DNA from: Nitrospinae bacterium RIFCSPLOWO2_12_FULL_45_22
GTDB lineage: Bacteria > 2-12-FULL-45-22
Length of the DNA: 19,898 nucleotides
Assembly (NCBI GenBank): GCA_001803565.1
Contig: MHDQ01000314.1
Span: 1 to 19,898 of the forward strand
Reading direction: 5' to 3'
Numbering within the stretch: position 1 is the stretch's first letter; every line of letters starts with the position of its first letter. Positions 13,676 through 19,898 of this stretch are shown one piece after another. The notes below the pieces were generated by a model. The model saw only the letters and a program-made list of their open reading frames with translations. It was not told the DNA's origin and searched no databases. The translations under genes were made by a program, and so were the position numbers.

Positions 13676-15157
13676 ATGAAAAAAATCTTATCAGGAGTAA
13701 TAATTTTTTTAATCGCGGTAAGTGTTGTATTAGTAAGCTGTAATAGCCAATCAGAATCGGTAAGTGGTAATTTCTGGAAAGAAAAAAAAGGTGATGTTAG
13801 TAAAACCAACCCGCAGATTAGCGCCCCTCAATCCTTTGCTGAATTAGCAAAAGAACTTAATCCTGCCGTAGTGAATATAAATACTACGCAGGTGATAAAT
13901 CCCCGTGAATTCGGCCCCTCGATGCCGTTTCCGGGCCCTGGCCCCTGGGGAGAGAGGGACCCTTTCCAAGAGTTCTGGGAAAGGTTCTTTGGGGAGATGC
14001 CTCATAGAGAATTTAAGCAGCGCAGCTTAGGTTCGGGCTTTATCGTTAGTAAGGATGGCTATATCATAACCAACAACCATGTGGTAGAAAAGGCTACAGA
14101 AATAAAAGTTACCATTGGAGACGGGAAGGATTATGATGCTAAGGTAGTAGGAACGGATGCTAAGACCGATCTGGCATTGCTAAAAATCAATCCAAAAGAT
14201 GACTTGCTCGGAGTAGCCCTGGGCGATTCAGACAAGCTACAGGTAGGCGATTGGGTTATAGCTATCGGTAACCCTTTTGGGTTGGAACATACGGTTACTG
14301 CCGGGATAGTCAGTGCTAAGGGGAGGGTTATTGGCGCCGGGCCTTATGACAATTTTATCCAGACCGATGCCTCTATTAATCCGGGCAATAGTGGCGGTCC
14401 GCTCTTTAATCTGGCTGGTGAGGTGGTGGGGATCAATACTGCTATAATTGCTTCCGGTCAAGGGATTGGTTTTGCTATCCCGATTAATATGGCTAAAGAG
14501 CTATTACCTCAGCTTAAAGAAAAAGGTAAGGTCACCAGGGGTTGGCTGGGTGTAGCCGTGCAGAAGGTTACCGAAGACCTGGCAAAATCTTTTAATTTAA
14601 AGGAGGAAAAAGGGGCATTAGTAGCTGATGTAGTAGCCGGTGGACCAGCAGAAAAAGCCGGGATAAAGCGTGGTGATGTGATTATTGAGTTCGACGGGAA
14701 AGAGATTAAAGAGATGAGCGAGCTGCCCCGAATGGTAGCTAACATGCCCATAGGAAAAGAGGTAGAGGTAAGGATGCTGAGGAATGGCAGGGAAAAGACC
14801 CTTAAAGTAACCATTGGAGAGCTTAAAGAAGAGCGAGAAGCAGCCGTCAAACCTACCAGCAGGGAGTTTGAAGAGGAACTAGGCCTCACTGTCCAACCTC
14901 TTACTTCGGAAATGGCCAGGCGCTTCGGCCTCAGTGAAACTAAAGGAGTAATGGTGTCTAATGTCTCTCCAGATAGCCCATCTGATGAAGCTGGTATCCG
15001 TCGGGGGGATATTATTCAGGAAATAAATCGGTGGCCCATAAAAGATATGGACGACTATCAAAAGGCATTACGAGAGGCAAAAGATAAAAAGAGCTTACTG
15101 CTTTTAGTAAGACGGGGTGATAATACCATCTATTTAGCGCTAAATATCCCTGGCTAG
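13676..15157 (+). CDS. degP: DegP/HtrA-family periplasmic serine protease, predicted lipoprotein
   Basis: A 493-residue Do-like protease that degrades or refolds damaged envelope proteins. Counting from this start, the catalytic triad is H135 (NNHVVE), D165 (AKTDLALL) and S239 (GNSGGP). Two PDZ domains follow at about 289-385 and 397-490. A Pro/Gly/Phe-rich segment at 75-105 (GPSMPFPGPGPWG) corresponds to the flexible LA-loop region. The signal peptide ends with a lipobox-like LVSC (C22), followed by Asn, so the protein may be lipid-anchored, unlike soluble E. coli DegP. The ATG at 13676 was chosen over one at 13625 because it gives a clean signal peptide and has GGAGAG and AAAGG upstream. 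It lies just downstream of a MITE-like element and 203 bp before ftsH. Confidence 0.93.
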   Translation: MKKILSGVIIFLIAVSVVLVSCNSQSESVSGNFWKEKKGDVSKTNPQISAPQSFAELAKELNPAVVNINTTQVINPREFGPSMPFPGPGPWGERDPFQEFWERFFGEMPHREFKQRSLGSGFIVSKDGYIITNNHVVEKATEIKVTIGDGKDYDAKVVGTDAKTDLALLKINPKDDLLGVALGDSDKLQVGDWVIAIGNPFGLEHTVTAGIVSAKGRVIGAGPYDNFIQTDASINPGNSGGPLFNLAGEVVGINTAIIASGQGIGFAIPINMAKELLPQLKEKGKVTRGWLGVAVQKVTEDLAKSFNLKEEKGALVADVVAGGPAEKAGIKRGDVIIEFDGKEIKEMSELPRMVANMPIGKEVEVRMLRNGREKTLKVTIGELKEEREAAVKPTSREFEEELGLTVQPLTSEMARRFGLSETKGVMVSNVSPDSPSDEAGIRRGDIIQEINRWPIKDMDDYQKALREAKDKKSLLLLVRRGDNTIYLALNIPG

Positions 15158-15188
15158 CTATACTTTTGCAGAAACGCTTTTTAAGTTC

Positions 15189-15344
15189 TAACCACAAAGT
15201 ACACAGAAAACATAGTAATTGATGCACCACAAAGAGCACAAAGATATGCACCTCGTAAGGAGTGAGGAGTTAGGGGTGAGGCGAAAGGGGATGAGGAGTT
15301 ATCGCCTTACGCCTTACGGCTTTTTGTGTCCTTGGTGTGGTAAC
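15189..15344 (+). repeat. Intergenic CACAAAG/CTTGGTGTGG repeat tract, copy 5
   Basis: The left arm has TAACCACAAAGTACACAG and ACCACAAAGAGCACAAAG. The right arm has TTTTTGTGTCCTTGGTGTGG followed by TAAC, the inverted partner of the left end. A GGAGTGAGGAGTTAGGGGTG segment lies between them. It fills the degP-ftsH gap, which shows no obvious terminator. Confidence 0.65.
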
Positions 15345-15360
15345 AAAACTTGATTAAATT

Positions 15361-17253
15361 ATGAATGGCCAGCGTGATAGAGAAAACCTCTCTTTTAAAA
15401 AATGGCTCCAGAAACAGCTTCAAGCTAGAGGGGGTGAAGATGACAAGAAAAAAATTCCTAAGAAGGCAGTCCATTTTTCTGTCTGGTATTTCATCCTGGC
15501 CCTCTTAATCCTCCTCTCTATTCAAAGTTATTTTTCCGCCCAAGAATATCAAGAGCTTAACTATAGTCAATTTAAAGCCTTCCTCAAAAAAAACCAGATC
15601 AATGACCTTACCATAGACCCTAATTATATCAGAGGGGTTATCAAACAGGAGGAGAAAAGTAAGGGAGCTCATAAAAGATTCATCACGATCAGGGTTACAG
15701 ACCCGGAACTAACCAAAGAACTTGAGAAATACGGGATTGTTTACCGGGGAAAAATAGAAAACACCTGGTTCAGGTCTTTACTGGCATGGGTTTTACCCAT
15801 GTTGATATTCTTTGCTATCTGGGGATTTATCTTTAAGAAGATAGGCGCCTCGGGTTATAATGTCATGTCTTTTGGCCGTAATAAGGCCAAAATTTATGCC
15901 GAAAATGAGACTAAGGTGACCTTTGATGATGTAGCGGGTGTTGATGAGGCTACGGAGGAATTGCAGGAGATCATAGAATTCCTCAAGACCCCTAAGAAAT
16001 TCCAAATACTGGGCGGCAAGATCCCTAAAGGGGTATTATTGGTGGGCCCACCCGGTACGGGCAAGACTTTGCTGGCTAAGGCAGTGGCCGGAGAAGCAAA
16101 AGTGCCTTTCTTCAGCATTAGTGGGTCAGATTTTGTCGAGATGTTTGTGGGTGTGGGGGCAGCACGGGTCAGGGACCTATTTTCCCAGGCCCAGCAACAG
16201 GCCCCTTGCATCGTCTTTATTGATGAGCTGGATGCCCTGGGTAAGACTCGGGGCTTCAATCCTTTAGGGGGTCATGATGAGAGAGAACAGACCCTCAATC
16301 AGCTCTTAGTCGAGATGGATGGCTTTGATACCAAGAATGGGGTCATCATCATGGCCGCTACTAACCGGCCTGAGATATTGGACCCAGCCTTGCTCCGGCC
16401 CGGCCGGTTTGACCGGCAGATACTGGTAGATAGGCCCGATATTAAAGGCCGGGAGGAGATATTACAGGTCCATACTCGAAAGGTAAAGCTAGCGCCGGGT
16501 ATAGATTTGAAGATTCTGGCTGGCCGTACACCGGGCTTTGTTGGCTCTGACCTTGCCAACATTGTTAATGAAGCGGCCTTGCTGGCAGCAAGGAGGAATA
16601 AAAATCAGGTAGAGATGGAGGATTTTGAAGAGGCTATTGACCGGGCACTTACGGGTTTAGAAAAGAAAAGCCGGGTAATGAACGAAAATGAGAAACGGAT
16701 TATAGCGTTTCACGAATCAGGCCATGCCCTGGTAGCAGAATCGGTCCCCCATACTGATCCCGTCCATAAAATCTCTATTATCCCGCGCGGTATTGCCGCC
16801 CTTGGTTATACCTTACAACTGCCTACAGAAGACCGCTATCTGATGACCAGGGCAGAGCTACTAGATCGGTTGGCAGTATTGCTGGGGGGTAGGGTAGCAG
16901 AGGAGTTGATGTTTGAAGAGGTATCTACCGGCGCCCATAACGATCTGCAGCGCGCTACTGATATTGCCCGGAAGATGGTCAAAGATTACGGTATGAGTGA
17001 GAAACTCGGGCTGGTTACCTTCAATGGAGAGAGGAGCTCTTTCTTGTTCCCGGCTTCTTTCCCGAGCACTAAGGAATATAGCGAAGTTACTGCTAAAGAG
17101 ATTGATGATGAAGTTAAATCCTTTATTGATGCTACCTATCAGCGAGTAAAAGAAATCCTTACTCTGAAAAAAGATAAACTCCAACGGCTAGCTGAAACTC
17201 TCTTAGAAAAAGAGACCCTGGAAGGAGAGGAATTGCGAAAAATTATAGGATAA
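15361..17253 (+). CDS. ftsH: FtsH, ATP-dependent zinc metalloprotease
   Basis: A full-length 630-residue FtsH, the hexameric inner-membrane AAA+ protease for misfolded membrane proteins and short-lived regulators. The N-terminal cytoplasmic part is longer than usual (about 38 charged residues). It is followed by membrane helix 1 (about 39-58), a periplasmic domain and helix 2 (about 139-158). The AAA module has Walker A GPPGTGKT (229-236), Walker [11 protein letters not shown] (284-293), and second region of homology [19 protein letters not shown]. The protease has HESGH (451-455), with D528 in HNDLQ as the likely third zinc ligand. No Shine-Dalgarno is evident at the ATG. In E. coli FtsH degrades RpoH, which is also in this window. 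The last 11 bp overlap the end of convergent mtnA. Confidence 0.97.
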   Translation: MNGQRDRENLSFKKWLQKQLQARGGEDDKKKIPKKAVHFSVWYFILALLILLSIQSYFSAQEYQELNYSQFKAFLKKNQINDLTIDPNYIRGVIKQEEKSKGAHKRFITIRVTDPELTKELEKYGIVYRGKIENTWFRSLLAWVLPMLIFFAIWGFIFKKIGASGYNVMSFGRNKAKIYAENETKVTFDDVAGVDEATEELQEIIEFLKTPKKFQILGGKIPKGVLLVGPPGTGKTLLAKAVAGEAKVPFFSISGSDFVEMFVGVGAARVRDLFSQAQQQAPCIVFIDELDALGKTRGFNPLGGHDEREQTLNQLLVEMDGFDTKNGVIIMAATNRPEILDPALLRPGRFDRQILVDRPDIKGREEILQVHTRKVKLAPGIDLKILAGRTPGFVGSDLANIVNEAALLAARRNKNQVEMEDFEEAIDRALTGLEKKSRVMNENEKRIIAFHESGHALVAESVPHTDPVHKISIIPRGIAALGYTLQLPTEDRYLMTRAELLDRLAVLLGGRVAEELMFEEVSTGAHNDLQRATDIARKMVKDYGMSEKLGLVTFNGERSSFLFPASFPSTKEYSEVTAKEIDDEVKSFIDATYQRVKEILTLKKDKLQRLAETLLEKETLEGEELRKIIG

Positions 17254-18274
17254 AGGAAAAAGGTGGTCTGATAATGCCTTTTTCGGTGATAATGGCCTGG
17301 ATATACTGGTGTGGGGTGATGTCAAAGGCCGGGTTTGTTACCTCAGTTTTTTCCGGCGCAATTCTCCTATCCATGATATAAGTGATCTCTTGCGGAGCCC
17401 TCTCCTCTATCGGGATCTGGTGGCCTGAAGGGATAGTCGAGTCAATAGTAGATGTGGGTGCGGCAACATAAAAGGGTATCTTATGTTCTTTAGCCAATAC
17501 TGCCAGGGTATAAGTCCCGATCTTATTAGCTACATCCCCATTAGCCGCTATCCGGTCCGCCCCTACCATCACCATACTGACCTCTCCCTTTTGCATTAAA
17601 TGACCGGCCATATTATCGGTGATAAGCCGATGGGGTATATTGCATTGTCTAAGTTCCCAGGTGGTCAGTCGTGCCCCCTGGAGAAAGGGCCGGGTTTCAC
17701 TTACCCATACCATTATCCTTTTCCCTTCCCATAAAGCCGTTTTGATGATCCCTAGAGCTGTCCCTATACCACCAGTAGCTAAGGAGCCGGTATTACAATA
17801 GGTGAGGATCTGGTCCCCTTCTTTGATCAACTCTTTTCCCCAACGGCCGATGGCTTCATTAGCAGATTTCTCTTCTTCCATGATCTTTAATGCCTCTTGC
17901 ACCAATAGCTGCTTAAGACTATGGAGTTCTAAACCTTTGTTCTGGAGAACAACCTCCTTTAGTCGCTCTAAGGCCCAGAACAGGTTCACGGCGGTAGGTC
18001 TGGTATTGGCCAGTAGTTCGATGACCGGGTTCAACTGACTAAAAAAATCATTAAAATTGCTGGCTGGAATGGTATTAGCGCCCAGGCATACCCCTAAGGC
18101 CGCTGTAATGCCGATAGCCGGGGCACCCCGTACCACCATATCTCTTATGGCCTGAGCCACCTGATAATGATCCCGGCATTCTATATATACCTCTTCTAGC
18201 GGGAGCTTCCGCTGATCCAGCAGCCTGACTAATCCTTCTTCATAAATTATCGGTGTAATCATTTCTCTAGCCAA
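17243..18274 (-). CDS. mtnA: MtnA, S-methyl-5-thioribose-1-phosphate isomerase
   Basis: A 343-residue member of the eIF2B-like isomerase family. It converts methylthioribose-1-phosphate to methylthioribulose-1-phosphate in methionine salvage. Signatures are VRGAPAIGITAALG (48-61), the catalytic cysteine C160 in ILTYCNTGSLATGG, and the catalytic D240 in GADRIAANGDVANKIGTY. These are the same positions as in the Bacillus enzyme. The family also contains ribose-1,5-bisphosphate isomerase-like proteins, but these motifs favour MtnA. The frame begins with TTG at 18274, preceded by GGAAGGGG at a short distance; the ATG at 18262, four codons in, is an alternative start. No other methionine-salvage gene is in the window. 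Its 3' end overlaps ftsH by 11 bp tail to tail. Confidence 0.94.
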   Translation of the reverse strand: MAREMITPIIYEEGLVRLLDQRKLPLEEVYIECRDHYQVAQAIRDMVVRGAPAIGITAALGVCLGANTIPASNFNDFFSQLNPVIELLANTRPTAVNLFWALERLKEVVLQNKGLELHSLKQLLVQEALKIMEEEKSANEAIGRWGKELIKEGDQILTYCNTGSLATGGIGTALGIIKTALWEGKRIMVWVSETRPFLQGARLTTWELRQCNIPHRLITDNMAGHLMQKGEVSMVMVGADRIAANGDVANKIGTYTLAVLAKEHKIPFYVAAPTSTIDSTIPSGHQIPIEERAPQEITYIMDRRIAPEKTEVTNPAFDITPHQYIQAIITEKGIIRPPFSFIL

Positions 18275-18334
18275 AAACCCCTTCCCGCTATTCCATAGTA
18301 GAAACCTAAAGCCTCACCCTATGCGTACTTATTT

Positions 18335-18373
18335 TTAGCGTTTGTGATAGATTGTATAGTTATATTCTTTCAT
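18335..18373 (-). pseudogene. Very short ORF, possible start of a lost HicB-like gene
   Basis: A 12-codon frame (MKEYNYTIYHKR) follows a good GGGAGG Shine-Dalgarno (18383-18388). HicB-type antitoxins often begin MKEYxYTV, so this may be the stump of a deleted gene. It is too short to be sure and could be chance. Confidence 0.15.
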
Positions 18374-18464
18374 CCCTTATTACCTCCCAAAAAGTTTCTC
18401 TCGCTCTAATTATATAATCCCACATTACGCAACGATTTAGGAAGGAGCGTTCGTATTGCCATTC

Positions 18465-18566
18465 CTATACAATCAAGATATGGTCGATTTTCTCTTCATA
18501 GACAACTCTTAGAACATGATCTTTATCGAATCGCTTCTGAACGATTAGTCTCTCCTTATGACCCAT
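18465..18566 (-). pseudogene. Remnant of a small DUF4258/RelE-like accessory gene
   Basis: A 33-codon frame contains RLIVQKRFDKDHVLRVVYEE followed by KIDHILIV, then a TAG. The VLRVVYEE-x-ILIV pattern resembles the C-terminal half of DUF4258-type small toxin-like proteins, which normally continue to a TAYP...ERY ending. Here the end is lost and the upstream half has stops in all frames. It is best read as a decayed toxin-antitoxin-type gene. Together with the 12-codon stump at 18335-18373 it explains part of the 365-bp gap between mtnA and the small antitoxin-like gene; I see nothing else there. Confidence 0.35.
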
Positions 18567-18639
18567 AACTTATGTAGAGTTCCACATAACATAGACCAAT
18601 TAAGCCAAAATGGCCTCTTATTTGCTCTGCCAGCCGTTG

Positions 18640-18813
18640 TTATCCAACCCTTGATTTTTTCTGAGGAGCGGGTGATTCCTTAAGAATTCTAATAGCATAT
18701 TTCTGCTCCATATTTTTATAATGTGCCAAAAGGGCTTTGGTATCATGCCCAAATTGAGCGGAAATTTGATGACGTACCAATCTTATCGCTTCAATTGCTG
18801 GATCCTTCTTCAT
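18640..18813 (-). CDS. Small putative antitoxin partner of the PIN-domain protein
   Basis: A 57-residue basic protein, MKKDPAIEAIRLVRHQIS at its start, then FGHDTKALLAHYKNMEQKY. It has a strong Shine-Dalgarno GGGAGG (18823-18828) located inside the end of the PIN gene, and its first 23 bp overlap the PIN coding region, so the two are cotranscribed and coupled. Short proteins of this appearance (DPxxEEIRxxRxxxxxxFGHD) commonly sit directly downstream of PIN genes of this subtype, from my memory of the family. An antitoxin role is inferred from context; no DNA-binding fold is recognisable. Confidence 0.7.
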   Translation of the reverse strand: MKKDPAIEAIRLVRHQISAQFGHDTKALLAHYKNMEQKYAIRILKESPAPQKKSRVG

Positions 18814-19294
18814 TATGTTTTTCCTCCCAGGAAATAAGTTCGACTGGTGTTGTTAAAATAGGTACAAATAGCCCGAGAATCGTATTGACATGCCTAATAT
18901 GCTCAAATTTATTGGCATTTGCAAGGTGAACACAATTCCAGGTCAATAGGAAATGACAACGGTGATATGAGGCAAGGGCCAAATGTAAGGCATCGCCCTT
19001 GGGATCTATAGGCATTACACGTCGTGTAATATATGTATCAACAATTTCCTCAATGGGATCGTGAATTGGTAGTATCGGCAATTCAGCTATGAGACCCAGA
19101 GCATCTTCTTTTGCTGGATGACTTCCGCGCTCTAGCTCTTCAATAACTGGAAGGCTTGTCACCAGTTCGTAATGCATCCGTTGGTAATCCCACCAATCGC
19201 GAGTCCACTGATGTCGAGCCACCATTTCTGGTTCCCTACGAGTTTCATAATAGAAACTCGGGATGGTTGTTTCTATATAAACGCGTCTAATCAT
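18791..19294 (-). CDS. PIN-domain ribonuclease, VapC-like toxin
   Basis: A 167-residue PIN-domain protein. The first acidic position is in VYIETTIPSFYYE, where E8 takes the place of the usual Asp, as in other members of this subtype. Further conserved acidic positions are E52/E53 (VIEELERG) and D101 (GDALHLALA). LLTWNCVHLANA (116-127) forms the last strand and loop, with Asn in place of the more common Asp. VapC-type toxins cleave tRNA or rRNA when released from their antitoxin. It starts at an ATG with a strong AGGAGG 2-3 bp further upstream than minimal spacing. The toxin lies upstream of the small partner gene, the reverse of the classical vapBC order. A perfect hairpin lies 43 bp upstream. 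Confidence 0.88.
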   Translation of the reverse strand: MIRRVYIETTIPSFYYETRREPEMVARHQWTRDWWDYQRMHYELVTSLPVIEELERGSHPAKEDALGLIAELPILPIHDPIEEIVDTYITRRVMPIDPKGDALHLALASYHRCHFLLTWNCVHLANANKFEHIRHVNTILGLFVPILTTPVELISWEEKHNEEGSSN

Positions 19295-19336
19295 ATCCTC
19301 CTAAGATCCAGCTAATATCTATGCAGTTCCAATTCC

Positions 19337-19352
19337 TTCCCTTGGTAGGGAA
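19337..19352. promoter_or_regulatory. Short perfect hairpin upstream of the PIN operon
   Basis: TTCCCT and AGGGAA form a 6-bp perfect stem around TGGT, with AATT on both outer sides. It lies between the 60-residue membrane protein and the PIN gene. It lacks a T tract in the direction of these genes, so an operator or a weak terminator is possible. Confidence 0.3.
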
Positions 19353-19359
19353 TCAATTT

Positions 19360-19542
19360 TTATTGAATGTTTTTTACCGAAATAGGGGTAGCATAAGGAA
19401 CTCTAGCCCCATCTATCTGGACGATGTTAACATCTTGGATATCAGAGGCTTGGAGCCTTTCAGACGTAACTATGGGTTTTAACAATAAACCCCATAGGGC
19501 AACAGCAATTAGAGTCAAAATAATCTTGGAATAGGTGTCCAT
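19360..19542 (-). CDS. Small single-pass membrane protein, unknown function
   Basis: A 60-residue protein with an N-terminal hydrophobic helix (about 6-25, KIILTLIAVALWGLLLKPIV) and a short hydrophilic tail containing DVNIVQIDGARVP. I recall similar tiny proteins with a helix plus a DVNIxxIGG-like tail in several environmental genomes, but no function is known to me. It is probably an inner-membrane protein with its tail in the periplasm, or an uncleaved signal anchor. The ATG is preceded by an excellent GGAGGAAGGGAAG ribosome binding site and a perfect TATAAT about 45 bp upstream. It lies 65 bp before the PIN gene on the same strand. Confidence 0.7.
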   Translation of the reverse strand: MDTYSKIILTLIAVALWGLLLKPIVTSERLQASDIQDVNIVQIDGARVPYATPISVKNIQ

Positions 19543-19586
19543 CTTCCCTTCCTCCTCTAGATTTAAGCTTCGGTGTCAGGGCATCT

Positions 19587-19592
19587 ATTATA
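19587..19592 (-). promoter_or_regulatory. Perfect -10 hexamer before the small membrane protein gene
   Basis: The minus strand reads TATAAT 45 bp before the ATG at 19542. No convincing -35 hexamer is present at 16-18 bp, so this is a partial promoter call. Confidence 0.35.
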
Positions 19593-19645
19593 ATCTCTAG
19601 GATATTGCAGGATTCCAGATATTTTTAATGTCTCCTTAAATAAGC

Positions 19646-19774
19646 TTAAGGATTAGCCGATACCTCAGGCAAACCATTTAGGAAGTTTAGCCCATGTCTG
19701 GTCCATTTCGTAAAAAATTTAGCTGCATTCAGGAAAAAATTGGCCATTACTTCAGGAAGCATATAATTTACCAT
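19646..19774 (-). CDS. Possible 42-residue small protein
   Basis: The frame begins MVNYMLPEVMANFFLNAAKF and ends LPEVSANP, so the heptad-like LPEV-x-AN occurs at both ends. The middle is aromatic and basic (FFTKWTRHGLNFLNG). Only a weak AGGCGGA precedes the ATG. It lies in the 355-bp stretch 19543-19898, which otherwise holds a -10 box and an edge fragment. It could be a small membrane-active peptide, a gene remnant or chance. Confidence 0.25.
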   Translation of the reverse strand: MVNYMLPEVMANFFLNAAKFFTKWTRHGLNFLNGLPEVSANP

Positions 19775-19859
19775 CTTATGTCCGCCTCAATATGCCTATA
19801 ATCTCAAAATAATAACTAAGGTAACTTTCAAAGGTGGTATGGAATTATTACCATATTTT

Positions 19860-19898
19860 TTAAGGGTTATCCTCCACTATTTTTATTTCATCGTCATT
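19860..19898 (-). CDS. Possible C-terminal tail of a gene cut by the window edge
   Basis: Reading in from the right edge, 12 codons encode NDDEIKIVEDNP before a TAA at 19860-19862. The acidic tail looks protein-like but is too short to assign. Confidence 0.25.
   Translation of the reverse strand, partial: NDDEIKIVEDNP

Noticed and set aside
18275-18334. SAM-type riboswitch controlling the methionine-salvage gene mtnA.
   Set aside because: No conserved S-box core or terminator hairpin is visible upstream of the start, and the leader region is short.

Overview
The window looks like a chromosomal segment of a Gram-negative, rod-shaped, probably anaerobic bacterium of moderate GC content. Gram-negative is inferred from a TonB-family protein and a DegP-type periplasmic protease, rod shape from MreB, and a proteobacterial-style heat-shock sigma factor (RpoH type) is present. 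An anaerobic life is suggested, not proven, by an oxygen-sensitive 2-hydroxyacyl-CoA dehydratase family protein. Intergenic DNA is unusually rich in dispersed repeats, a style I associate with uncultivated lineages (Desulfobacterota, Planctomycetota, Omnitrophota and similar). I cannot fix the phylum from this sequence.

Layout. 1-1304 (+): a possible tail of an upstream gene, a YpdA-like FAD/NAD(P) oxidoreductase and a 56-residue zinc-ribbon protein. 1313-3838 (-): a two-gene operon of a double-GAF protein with a broken GGDEF domain, then mreB. 3839-4281: a candidate promoter and repeats. 4282-7826 (-): an overlapping operon of uvrC, a SAM methyltransferase and a stand-alone 2-hydroxyacyl-CoA dehydratase-type protein. 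7827-8291: repeats and a DnaA-box-like site. 8292-11303 (-): an operon of rpoH, an EamA transporter and a CoxE-like VWA protein, with start and stop codons abutting or a few bases apart. 11304-11721: repeats. 11722-12720 (-): a TonB-family protein. 13051-17253 (+): a Pro/Ala-rich lipoprotein ended by a strong terminator, a 176-bp palindromic MITE-like element, then degP and ftsH. 17243-18274 (-): mtnA, overlapping ftsH tail to tail. 18275-19898 (-): decayed gene remnants, a PIN-domain toxin overlapping a small putative antitoxin, a 60-residue membrane protein and fragments at the window edge.

How the genes fit together. RpoH, DegP and FtsH form a loose proteostasis neighbourhood: the heat-shock sigma factor, a periplasmic protease-chaperone and the inner-membrane AAA+ protease that degrades RpoH in E. 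coli. MreB (cell shape), UvrC (DNA repair) and MtnA (methionine salvage) are ordinary housekeeping genes in unusual local company. The accessory content is the PIN pair, the MITE-like element and at least three families of dispersed intergenic repeats: CACAAAG/CTTTGTG arms, a CCTGYCTG hairpin, and the 16-mer TTGGCTAAACAGTTAC. I saw no tRNA, rRNA, CRISPR array, transposase or recognisable riboswitch.
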